From positions 824,940,001 to 825,004,000 of the forward strand of contig CM057452.1 of the NCBI GenBank assembly GCA_016271365.2: DNA of 64,000 nucleotides, given 5' to 3'. A program made the position numbers and the translations under genes. Below, piece by piece: positions 55,080 through 64,000 of the stretch; the first letter of the stretch is position 1, and each line of letters opens with the position of its first letter. Below the pieces are notes generated by a model, which was not told the origin of the DNA, did no database searches, and saw only the letters and a program-made list of their open reading frames with translations. The stretch is from Neoceratodus forsteri (lineage: Eukaryota; Chordata; Ceratodontiformes; Ceratodontidae).

Positions 55080-55440
55080 AGCTGCATAATAGGAATGGCA
55101 GTGAAGTATTGAACTGAAGCCAACCCCATCACTACCCTGCAGATAGTGATAGGCATTGGGTGTGCCTTTGGGTCATCAGGCATAACGGCCATGCCATTTC
55201 ACCACACCCTACCGTGCAGACACCGACAAGTGTCACGTGTGAGATGGATGTGGTATAGGAGAATGGGGTGAACTTTGGGGCCGAACAGTCCAAAGCACAC
55301 CTCAATGCCTCTCAGTGGCTGCAGGGTGTGGGTGGGGGTGGAATGGTATGAGCATTGCAGGTGACAATCCCAAGTCACAGCCCTGATGCCTGTCATTCTC
55401 TACAGCGTAGGGTGTTATGGTCGGAAACCCTAATGCCTCA
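55080..55440. repeat. Palindrome-family copy inside the 3.2-kb element
   Basis: Contains ataggagaatggggtgaac, ggtcatcaggcataac, and ggaaaccctaatgcctcag, related to the core and arms of 7,676-8,126. This places the 5.8-8.1 kb region and this element in the same family. Confidence 0.55.
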
Positions 55441-55449
55441 GGCATTCGT

Positions 55450-57480
55450 TGGTATTTTCACTCCAAATTTTCAACATGGGTTTTTTGTGACCCCCACCTC
55501 ATGAACAGTGGCAATATCAGTTTGTTAGCTAAAGCTGCTTTTGCACAGCGACTACGGCATTTGTCACCACAGGTGCAAAAAAACATTCTGAACAGGATGT
55601 GAAAAATGACAGCTGTACTGTTCATGGGGAGGTGTAAAAATGGCAATGTTGAAAATCTGCAGTGAAAATATTAAAAAAACTGGTGAAGTCACGAGCGTGT
55701 AGAAACTGTGCAACGTGCACCCGTAATGTAATTAGTTTGGGAATTGTTTACAGCAGATTGTCAACACAGGCATTTTGGGACCTCCAGTCATGAACAGTGT
55801 CACTGTGATTTTCTTTATCTGTCCCAACAATGATTTCTCACAGCGACCACGCATTTCTGTACTGAAAGTGTGAAAACACATTTCGGCCATGTTGTGAAAA
55901 ATGACAGCTGTACTGTTCATAAGGAAGTGTGGAAAAATGCCACTGGTAAAAATCTGGACTGAAAATATTACAAATTCATGAACTTACGAGGGTGCGTGGA
56001 AACTGCGCAATGCTCACTCATAACACAGTCATTTTTAGGAATTTTTTCACCAAATTTTCAAAATAGCCATTTTAAGACCTCTGCTCATGAACAGTGTCAC
56101 TGTGATTTTCTTAATCTGTCCCAAACATTGATTTCAAGACACTGCACCATTGTGCTGCTATACGCACTGAAACACATTTTGGGTGACATGAAAATGACAG
56201 CTGTACTGCTCATAAGGAGGTGTGGTAAAATGGCAATGTTGAAAATCTGGAGTGAAAACAATGAAAATTTGTGAACTTATGAGCGTGTGTAGGATCAGTG
56301 CAACAAATGCTCGTAAAACAGTCATTTTTGGGAATTTTTCACCAAATTTTTAACATAGCCATTTTAACACTTCTGCTCATGAACAGTGTGACTGTGATTT
56401 TCTTAATGTGTCCCATATATTGAATTTGCACACTGACTGTGCCATTGTGCGCTACATGCACGGAAACACATTTTGGGTGAGATTCTTAATATGTATACCC
56501 TTGAGGAAAGAAGGGAGAGGGGGGACGTGATAGAAACTTTTAGGTACCTCAGTGGAATCAACAAAGTCCAAGAGGGTAGCAACTTTCAGAAAAAGAGATG
56601 TGCAAGAACAAGGGGACACAATTTAGAGATAGAGGGGGGGTGGTTCCGGGGCAATGTGAGGAAGTATTTTTTCACAGAGAGGGTAGTGGATGCATGGAAC
56701 AGCCTTCCTGAGGAGGTTGTGGGGTCTAAAACTGTGGGAGAATTCAAGAATGCATGGGACAGACATAAGGCTGTTCTTGTGGGGGGTAGGAAGAAATAGG
56801 CTGTTGGTTAACTAGGATCTGCGGCCTATCCTGTAGGTAGGGAAATGGGCAGACTAGGTGGGCCAAGCAGTCCTTATCTGCCGTCAAAGTCTATGGTTCT
56901 ATGTTTCGCGAACTTACGAGAGTGTGTAGGAACAGCGCAATGCATGCTCATAAAATAGTCATTTTGGGGAATTTTTTCATCAAATTTTTAACATAGCCAT
57001 TTTAAGACCTCTGCTCATGAACAGTGTCATTGTGATTTCTTAATATGTCCCGAACATTGATTTTGCATACCAACTGCGCCATTGTGCGCTACATGCATGG
57101 AAACACATTTTGGGTGAGATGTGAAAAATGACAGCTGTACTGCTCATAAGGAAGTGTGGTCAAATGACAATGTTAAAAATCCAGAGTGAAAATATTGAAA
57201 ATTCGCGAACCTACAGGCGTGCGTAGGAACAGTGCAACGCACGCTCGTAAAACAGTCATTTTTAAGAATTTTTTCAACAAATTTTCAACATAGGCTTTTT
57301 GAGAGCCCACCTTATGACTGGCACTGTCATTTTGTTAATCGGTCCCAAAAGGTGATTTTGCACAGTGACCGCGAAATCACCCTTCGGGCCGGATTAACAC
57401 CATGACAGTGACAGAATTCATGAGGAGGGGTCCCAAAAACCCCATGTTGAAAATTTGGTGCCAAAATTCCAAAAATGCCT
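55450..57480. repeat. Tandem array of about 292-bp self-complementary units
   Basis: The landmark atgaacagt occurs at 55,501, 55,790, 56,087, 56,379 and 57,017, with a diverged copy at about 57,313. Spacings are 289, 297 and 292 bp; the fourth is 638 because of a CR1 insertion, and 296 follows. Within a unit the first half (ctcatgaacagtg) and second half (cagctgtactgttcat) are inverted relatives, so each unit can fold. Six units in all. Confidence 0.75.
56475..56912 (+). mobile_element. CR1 3' fragment inside the tandem array
   Basis: Frame 56,473-56,799: NMYTLEERRERGDVIETFRY, RTRGHNLEIEGGWFRGNVRK, FFTERVVDAWNSLPEEVV. The tail has gggcagactaggtgggcc, ccttatctgccgtcaaagtc and tatggttctatgttt. 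Comparing array units, about 90 bp of target are missing at the insertion point. It is one of the youngest insertions in the window, since its frame is open. Confidence 0.9.
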
Positions 57481-57539
57481 GAGATATGCAGCAAAGTTGA
57501 AAACCCTATTCATTACATTATACAGCTTACGGCATTTCC

Positions 57540-58000
57540 TCAGTTCGCGGTCGGCTTTGAAGAGTGCAGGCGTGTTCCTGGCACACCAAGATCATCTAGC
57601 CGAGCTCTGGAGGTAAGTATGGGGTGAAGTGGGGTGTGTGGAGGCAGGTGCGCAGAGGTGGGCGCGGGTGGGGAGGGGGCAGGAGACTGTGAGGACCGCT
57701 TTTGTGTTTTCAGGGTTTTTTTAATTACGATGCGGACGTTTGCCAAGCTGGGGTGGGCTCCCAGCGTGGCAGCTGGAAAGCTTTGGGGGGCAGTGGAGCT
57801 GACAGGGATTGGGCACCCCCATCGGCCATTCCGACTGTTGCCACACTGGGGTGGGCTCCCAGCGTGGCGCTCGGTAATCTCTTGGGGGGGGACTGTAGAG
57901 CCGACTGGGGACTGGGCACCCCAGTCAGCCAAACACATTGTTGCCACGTGCACCTGGAAGACTGTTTGGGGGAGGGGGGAGAGCACTTCAGTGAGCACTT
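57540..58000 (+). repeat. GC-rich segment with tandem repeat and splice-site-like pair
   Basis: A tandem of about 98-103 bp (ttgcca...ggggtgggctcccagcg at 57,740 and 57,838, third partial at 57,941). Upstream, a textbook donor gag/gtaagtat (GT at 57,613) and a pyrimidine-rich acceptor tgtgttttcag/gg (AG at 57,712-57,713) bound a potential 101-bp intron. Frames 57,634-58,011 and 57,702-58,250 have no recognised domain. It could be the remains of an element promoter and first exon, or chance. Confidence 0.45.
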
Positions 58001-58211
58001 CCCTTATCTGATCGTGCTCACTAAAGTGGCTCTCTCCCTTTCAACTGTAAGCCACTTCATTCTTGAGTGCTGTCATAGACAGCTGCAGCATGCATTGGGC
58101 AACTGTGGCCGCACCTGCAAACACACGGAGGGAATTGGAAGAGGGGGTGCCACACCTCTAGAAACTCGGATGATGGCACTATGTTTCTTGCACATGCGTG
58201 CAAGCAAACAT

Positions 58212-58944
58212 AAAAATGGAAAGAGAACTGGGGGTAGTCATATCAGATGACCTAAAGGTGGGTAAGCAATGTGAGAAGTCAGTAAGGAGAGCCAGGGGGG
58301 ATACTGGGGTGCATAGGAAGGGGCATCACAAGTAGAAAAAGGGAAGTGATTATCCCTCTGTACAGACAGTTGGTGAGACCCCATCTAGAGTGCTGTATGC
58401 AGTTTTGGAGACCTCATCTACGCAAGGACGTAGACAGGATGGAAGCAGTCCAGAGGAGGGCAACTAAAATGGTGCAGGGTCTGCATCAGAACCCATATGA
58501 AGAGAGACTGAGAGAACTTAATAAGTATACCCTTGATGAAAGGAGGGACAGGGGGGACATGATAGAAACTTTCAAGTACCTCAAGGGAATCAACAAAGTC
58601 CAGGAGGGTAGCATCTTTCACAAAAAGAGATGTGTAAGAACAAGGGGGCACAATTTAAAGATAGAGAGGGGACCGCTCAGGGGTAATGTGAGAACATTTT
58701 TTTTCATGGAGAGAGTGGTGGATGCATGGAACCGCCTTTCTGGGGAGGTTGTTGGGTCTAAAACAGTGGGGGAATTCAAACATGCATAGGACAGACATAA
58801 GGCAATTGTAGTGGGGGGTGGCAGGAAGTAGGCTATTGGTTAACTAGAATCTGCAGCTTATCCAGTAGGTAGGGAAATGGGCAGACTGGGTAGGCCAGGT
58901 GGTCCTTATCTGCCGGCAAAGTCTATGTTTCTATGTTTCAACAA
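58212..58944 (+). mobile_element. Young CR1, segment 2 of 2 (C-terminal domain and 3' end)
   Basis: Resumes with the RT thumb region. Frame 58,346-58,789 is open for 147 residues: LYRQLVRPHLECCMQFWRPH, RRATKMVQGLHQNPYEERLR, GDMIETFKYLKGINKVQEGS, FFFMERVVDAWNRLSGEVVG. The 3' tail is gggcagactgggtagg, ccttatctgccggcaaagtc and tatgtttctatgtttc. Directly continuous with 53,561-55,017 when the 3.2-kb element is removed. Confidence 0.9.
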
Positions 58945-59320
58945 AAAGTGAACTTTGAGGGTCTCCTGAACCTTAGTGGGAACAGGACCACTAGGGGGCA
59001 CTGCCTCAAGCTGGTGGTGGGACATTCCTGGAGGGAAATGAAAAGACACTTTCTCTGAGTGTGGAAGCAAAATGGAATGAGTTGCAGAGGAAGTTGTTTC
59101 CCTGAAGACTGCAGACAGTTTCAACAGAGGCTGGGACAGGGTAAGAGGGAAAGTTTCATGGGGAGGGGAGAAGATGGGGGGATGGATGATATGGAAGGGA
59201 AGGGAGAAGTGGATGGCTGGGGTGCAGATTCCTCAGTAGTTACTGGGGGTCTGCAAACTTGAGCAGCCTAGAGAGACCATAATGCCTTTTTCTGCTGGCA
59301 CAATTTGTATGTTTGTATAA
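58945..59320 (+). mobile_element. Old CR1, segment 3 of 3 (3' end)
   Basis: Continues the ETFKYLKGI of 53,540 with KVNFEGLLNLSGNRTTRGHC, LKLVVGHSWREMKRHF and a broken C-terminus (WNELQRKLFP-like, frame-shifted). The 3' UTR is agcctagagagaccataatg and tttgtatgtttgtata. Its subfamily differs from the younger CR1s, whose tail has the gacggcagataagg word. Confidence 0.8.
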
Positions 59321-61392
59321 GGTCAGGGAGCAGTGCCTGATGCATGCTAGTCCATCTTAGTCACAAGAAAATTGATGTTAAAAAATCAGGACAGGTTTGT
59401 CCAAGGGGTCAGACAATGCAGATGCAATTTGTGCATACTTCAGTTTCCACCAGTTTGTATCAAATTTCAAGCAACCGAGTTTCAAAGATACTCAAGGTTT
59501 TAAGAGAGTTTACACAAATCACAAAGGCTTATGTAAAACAAAATGATGCATGCAGCATTTTTTATACAAGTGCCACCATATTTGTTGAAAATTGCATGAA
59601 ATTGCAGGAGAAGATTTGATGCTGTTAGACCACTTTAGTCTTGAAGCATCCAATTTTCTGCTGCAGTCGTGTGCAAGTGCACAAAACTCATGAAATGTGC
59701 CTCTGAAAATTGTGCCTCTGTTCAAAAATAGCTGAAAATACTAATGAAAACCTGGGGATATCCATATTTAAAGAAGCACATCTTTAAATATTTCAACTCT
59801 AAACAGAAATGTTAAAGAAGACTTAACTTGGTCTCCTGTAACTGATGTGAGCATCTCCAGCACCTGCAATAAAGGTTATAGTTCACAGTATGGGCTCCAG
59901 TTCTGTAGTTAGATCAGAGTTCATTATTGAAGCAAAAAATGTTATCTTGTCTGAGCCTTTTTATTAGAGTCAGGATGGAGTGCTAAATGGACCCTGACCT
60001 CTGAATCTCCACATCCTTATTACTGACAATGTGATTTCATTTTCTCTCTGTTTCTCTGAACAGTAAGTGAAATGTTTCATTTAGAAGAACGGTTTGTTGG
60101 TTTATTTATTTGACATTCTGCTCAGCTGCATAGCCTCATGAGATGTTGTTATGTTGTTATGTGCAAAGTGTTATCTTTCTGCAGTTCCTGCTGGGGGAAT
60201 AGTGGCAATTACCGTAGCTGTAATTGTTGTTCTGTATGTAAAAACATGAGTGAAGTCCTAAGCAGTTATCAACAAATAATCCTTTTTTTTTTTTTTTTTT
60301 GCTGGCTGCTTATATCATTATGGACAGACAGTATTGTACATTTCTTACATAGTTGCCTTAAGAAATGAAAACTAATTTGTACTTTAAGTGACCTTTTATT
60401 TTACTCTTTCAATTAGCAGCATCACTTAAATGAGGAACTGCAAGGTGAAAAGCCTACATTTCTATGACACACTTGAAACCACATTACTGCTGTACTGCAT
60501 ATTAAGTAGTAACTGACTCTTAAATCATTGAAGAAATCAACAAGAGTAGCTAATTATCTTCTTTTTTAAATAACGCTGCTTTACACTAGAAAGAAAATCT
60601 CTGAGTGACCAGCAGATTATAGAGATTAACAGAATTTTAAGGAGCTTGCTTCATTGTAGTATAAAAGGAGGGAAAGAATGTTGTCATAACAACATGATAC
60701 ACCTCTGCTCAATTTATTAAAATCCTGCTTTTCTTCCCATCTGCTCCCATTGTAGCTTTTAAACTAAAAGCATTTTAATAATATGTCTGGTTTCCAGCTG
60801 AAATGAATAGATTTTCAGACCAGTCATTTCATTAGGAGAAATGATTTATTTTTTATTTACCCAAGGCAACCCAACCAAGATGCAACATCCCATATTCAGC
60901 TTGATATTGGCTGCTTCTACCCAGTTGTAAAGATGGAAAGAAGAAGGGACTGCAGCAGAGGTCAATTGACTTGTTCAAGGTTATACTGTGAGTTAGTGGT
61001 CACTGGTGAGTCTGAGTCTGGGATTTTCTGGTTCCAATTGCTGAACTCCAAAAATTGTGGGCTACATTGTCCCTCCCATACAATATGCCCAGAGTGGCCT
61101 CATTTGAAACATTTTTTTTTTTGTAGACTGTGCATATTCAGTCTATAAAACTAGACGTATGGTTTTCTGTACATTGTATAGATAGCTAAAGGTAGAAATC
61201 ACATCTTTTTAAATTAGGACTCCCCCTGAACTGGTGTCTGAAAGTATGGGGAGAGCAGCAAGATATGAGCAGAAGTAAAAGGGTAGAGAATGATAACAGA
61301 GTGGAGGTTCACTAAGCCTGCAAAAAATGGGAAACAAGAAATTAAACAGGCTAGGGGAAAATGAATGGGGGTGGTCATGTAAATAAAGGAGT
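59321..61392. other. About 2 kb without recognisable genes (18-T run at 60,283)
   Basis: A/T-rich, non-repetitive within the window. 60,283-60,300 is a run of 18 T. 60,860-61,050 has a weak CORE/MIR-like SINE trace (tcaattgacttgttcaaggt followed by tatactgtgag). No exon-like frame was seen. Confidence 0.4.
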
Positions 61393-62696
61393 GTGGGCAC
61401 AATATGGAAGGTTGTCTGCCTTAATTCCAGGAGCCTGGGAAACAAAATGAGTGAGCTCCAGGTGATGGTAGCAGACACGGGACAGGAACAAGTAGCCATT
61501 ACAGAAAATTGTGCCACAGAGAATGACAGGGACTTGACGGTCCCAGGCTACCCCATGTATAGGCATGTTAGGGGCAAGGTAAAGGGTGGAAGGGTAGCCC
61601 TCTATGTCAGGAAAGGAATCAAGGCAGTAGAGGATAGATCTATCAGGGGAGAGAATGGGGTAATAGAATCACTGTGTTTCAGCTCACAAAGGCATTAGGT
61701 ATGAAAATTGCTCATGGGGGGTTGCCTATAAACCAGGGAAGGGAGATGAGAGTGATAGGAAGTATGGGCAGAAGTAGAGAAGAGGGCAGCAAAGGTAGAG
61801 GTTGTAGTAGTGGAGGATCTCAACCTGCAAGACATTGTCTGGGATGTTCCAGCCGCTAGGAGCACCAGAAGTCAGGTTCTGCTATTGTATACACAATGAA
61901 GGACTGCATGCTGGTGTAGCGGGTCAAGAAACCCTCAAGGCAGGCTGCTGTTCTTGACTTGTGCACACCAACTTAGAAAGGGCAGGAAGACTGCAAGTCA
62001 GGTAACCACTGTGGTGCAGGGACCATCATACCATATAGTTTAAGCTGGCCATCAGGTATAAGGAAAAGAAGATGGATGAAGAATGGGGAAGGGAGAGTAG
62101 TAAGTAAGAACTAGGGAGGCCAAGAGTGCAGGCAGAAAAGCAGAAGCAGACACAGAACTGTGTGTTATGGACTTGGGGAGGGCAGGGAACATTAAAAAAC
62201 AGGTTTTCAAGTGTGTAAGAGAAAAAAAAGGTTGGGTGGGGCAACTGTTAGGCTAGCAAAGGGAACGAGGGAAACAGAGGAGGATGAGCAAAAAACAGCC
62301 ATTTAGAATGATTACTTCTGGTCAGTATTCACTGGGGATAATAGAGGGGATTTACAGAAATTCTGCACGAAGGTTGCTGAAAGATGGTCTTGAAATGGGA
62401 CAGCATGTACTTACTAGTGAAAGGGTCAGAAAAGGCCTAGCAGCCCTGAAGATAGATAAGGCCAAGAGGCCAGACAGGATGTACCCAAGGGTGCTGAAGG
62501 AACTGGCATTGAAATTAGCTGAACTCCCTGGTAGGCCTAGTCAGTACCTCTATTCAGACAGGAGTGGTTACAAAAGACTGGAGGGTAGCAGATGAGTTCT
62601 ACTACACAAAGGTGGGGGACAAAGAGCAGTTGAGTAATTACAGACATGTCAGTCTTACCTCCATGTTGGGAAAATTGATGAAGGCATTAGTCAAAG
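61393..62696 (+). mobile_element. Divergent CR1, segment 1 (endonuclease and RT start)
   Basis: The endonuclease start LNSRSLGNKMSELQVMVADT, ITENCATENDRDLTVPGYPM and GGRVALYVRKGIKAVE (61,393-61,698), then VVVEDLNLQDIVWDVPAARS (61,803-61,862, GDLN to EDLN). RT: TSERVRKGLAALKIDKAKRP with DRMYPRVLKELA (62,284-62,595) and LLHKGGGQ. The sequence is more diverged than the other CR1s here and matches the old subfamily style. Cut at about 62,700 by a fold-back. Confidence 0.8.
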
Positions 62697-62703
62697 AGGT
62701 CAC

Positions 62704-63365
62704 TGCAAAATCACTACCACTCCACTCCTAACCTGTGCCAGGTATAAAAAATGATTAAGCAGCAGGAAAAAACAGCACAAGGTAACAGCACAAAAACTTT
62801 TATTTTGCAATTGCTATACATAAAAGATTACCTCGGCAGATATACATACAGAACCAACCCGACCAGTTTTCGCCTGTAGGCTTTTTCAAAGGATGTAATT
62901 CAAAAAGCAATCAGGACTTTTAAAGTACAAACAGCCAGTCAAATGCAAGATACTACTTTAATGGTGCAGTGTTGCATTTAAAATGAAAAATAATAATGGC
63001 TACTAGGTCTACTAGGTCACAGTTAGAAACACTTGCCCCCATGGGCAGGAACAGTCATATTTCTTTCAGTACTTTTACTAATCTTTACACCTAATACATT
63101 TTTCAAATACATAGTAGTAAGAATGATGTTCTATTGGATATCACTTGTTTTTAGAGTTTGTCTTTTGAATTACATCCTTGAAAAAGCCTATAGGTGAAAT
63201 CTAGTCGGGATGGTTCTGTGGGTATATCTGCTGAGGTAATGCTTTATGTATAGCAATAGGTAAATAAAAGTTTTTGTGCTGTTACCTGGTGCTGTTTTTT
63301 TTTCAGCTGCTTATTCATTATTTATACCTGGCACAGGTTAGGAGTGGAGGGGTAGTGTTTTTGCA
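62704..63365. mobile_element. Fold-back of two Penelope-pLTR-like arms
   Basis: The left arm 62,704-62,906 (tgcaaaatcactaccactcc, aaggtaacagcacaaaaac, tttttcaaaggatgtaattc) and right arm 63,165-63,365 are inverted copies of about 200 bp with a spacer of about 260 bp. Each arm, read outward, has ttgaaaaagcct-a(c/t)a-ggngaaa then tcggga/tcggg and taaaagtttttgtgctgtta, which resembles the gaaac-bearing end of Penelope pLTRs. It encodes no protein. The CR1 continues on the other side at 63,395, with the RT palm missing. Confidence 0.6.
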
Positions 63366-63394
63366 GAGACTGATTCATTAGTTTTTCTACCTGC

Positions 63395-63830
63395 TCACTC
63401 CACAGTACAGCCTCTCTATAGGTCACTGGTAAGACCACACCTAGAGTACTGTGCCCAGTTCTGGAGTCCTCACCTAAGGGAAGACAAGGACAGACTGGAG
63501 ACAGTGCAGCGTAGAGTAACCAAAATTATGCAGGGCCAGCAGGGCCGATCCTATGAGGATCGGCTTAGGGCCCTGATCATGTACTCGTCTGAGGCCAGAT
63601 GAGAGAGGGGTGATATACAAGCCCACCAGGATGAAGTGTAGCACTGCAGAACTCTGCAGTAGAGTTACTGCAGTAAACAATGCAATTTCAGTGGGAATTA
63701 AGCCCTTTTGTTACGCAGTAAACCTATCACACTGCGTTTCATCCTGGTGGGCTTCACTGCAGTAGAGACCTTCAAGTTCCTGAAAGGAACGAACAAGGTG
63801 AACTGCGAGGGACTATTAAATATTGAATAA
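63395..63830 (+). mobile_element. Divergent CR1, segment 2 (C-terminal), interrupted by a MITE
   Basis: 63,395-63,617 reads [40 protein letters not shown] and YEDRLRALIMYS, with RGDI at the end. After the MITE (63,618-63,757) it resumes ETFKFLKGTNKVNCEGLL. CR1 normally has RGD-M-V-ETFK contiguous, so the MITE borders are bracketed. Confidence 0.82.
63618..63757. mobile_element. Snap-back MITE, about 140 bp
   Basis: The ends agcccaccaggatgaa and (reverse complement) agcccaccaggatgaa match exactly over 16 nt (about 63,620-63,635 and 63,738-63,753). The interior has repeated ctgcag/actgcagtaa words and ggaattaagcccttttgtta, shared with 17,299-17,458. It lies between gatata and agagacc of the CR1. 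Confidence 0.75.
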
Positions 63831-64000
63831 ATAATGGTTTAAGAGTGATATACAAAGATGTATACCCATTGAGGGGGCTAATTAGGGCTATAAGGCCACA
63901 AGCCCAAAGGGCGAGTGGCTTTATTGCCCAAATCAGCCCCCAAGATGGCTATACTTCCGAGTGTTTCACCCTTACCCATTGTTTGTTGAATATAATACAT
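63831..64000. other. No recognisable feature
   Basis: The last 170 bp have no assignable content. tataaggccacaagcccaaa leads into mixed sequence at the window edge. Confidence 0.3.

Larger units (their letters stand above)
55018..58211. mobile_element. Unclassified 3.2-kb element (palindrome plus tandem array) inserted in CR1
   Basis: The CR1 runs to gtactaacaacaacaac at 55,017 and resumes with aaaaatggaaagag at 58,212, where an intact CR1 copy (16,530-16,565) has the two directly joined. Near the ends, a 12-bp perfect inverted pair atgtttgcttgc / gcaagcaaacat lies at 55,036-55,047 and 58,200-58,211. Order inside: palindrome-like part (55,080-55,440), array of about 292-bp units (55,450-57,480), and a GC-rich part with a roughly 98-bp tandem and splice-like sites (57,540-58,000). 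No transposase found. Confidence 0.7.

Noticed and set aside
57634..58250. Overlapping frames of 125 and 182 residues in GC-rich DNA
   Set aside because: They run through a 98-bp tandem repeat, are open in several phases at once and show no domain. High GC explains the openness.
61209..61566. Minus-strand frames of 62-102 residues
   Set aside because: They are antisense to the CR1 endonuclease region and its leader and carry no domain.

Overview
The window is eukaryotic, non-coding and almost entirely transposon-derived. I found no host exon, tRNA, rRNA or bacterial-type gene. The repertoire is CR1/L3-type LINEs whose 3' ends carry an ATAGAAAC-like tail and a 'gacggcagataaggac' motif, L1/Tx1-type LINEs, L2/Rex1-like LINEs, GIY-YIG Penelope-like elements (PLEs), a Ty3/gypsy relic, hAT, piggyBac and pogo DNA transposons, tRNA-headed SINEs and many fold-back repeats. 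This points to a large, repeat-rich vertebrate genome. An amphibian fits best, and a caecilian is my guess from remembered repeat motifs; a reptile or lungfish cannot be excluded from sequence alone.

Layout. 1-14,300: a large unclassified non-coding repeat complex (tandem repeats of about 67, 290 and 426 bp, minisatellites, very long palindromes). It is interrupted by a 3.66-kb non-autonomous hAT (2,132-5,793) that itself holds a piggyBac-like MITE, a CR1 piece and a SINE, and by an L2/Rex1-like LINE (11,678-14,235). 14,313-17,270: a 5'-truncated CR1 set between two (TA)n tracts. 19,040-33,835: an L1-type LINE split by an antisense CR1 (19,841-30,364), which is split in turn by a 9.6-kb Penelope composite (20,330-29,913); a second LINE (31,411-32,880) also interrupts the L1. 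34,540-36,870: a degraded Ty3/gypsy relic in which integrase follows gag/protease with no reverse transcriptase between. 37,250-40,930: a SINE, a third L2/Rex1-like LINE and a pogo-like DNA transposon with TA target duplication. 42,890-47,080: an antisense CR1 and an antisense, partly duplicated L1. 47,310-59,320: a nest of at least four levels. An old CR1 contains a 4.7-kb antisense CR1 with ORF1 and ORF2, and also a younger sense CR1; the younger one is split by a 3.2-kb unclassified element, which is interrupted by another CR1 fragment. 61,390-63,830: a degraded CR1 carrying a Penelope-like fold-back and a MITE.

Main points of interest. (1) The Penelope composite is three head-to-head/tandem units (-,+,+) bounded by one exact 15-bp target duplication. 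Its copies share inactivating lesions and carry hammerhead-like motifs in the pLTRs. (2) The 3.2-kb element (55,018-58,211) interrupts a CR1 cleanly, which shows that the otherwise unclassified palindrome/tandem-repeat family moves. (3) An 838-bp palindrome at 8,494-9,331 ends in a 19-nt match to what I recall as the 5' end of 18S rRNA. (4) The antisense CR1 keeps a recognisable SGNH/GDSL esterase domain in ORF1. All coding regions described are broken, and nothing appears able to move autonomously.
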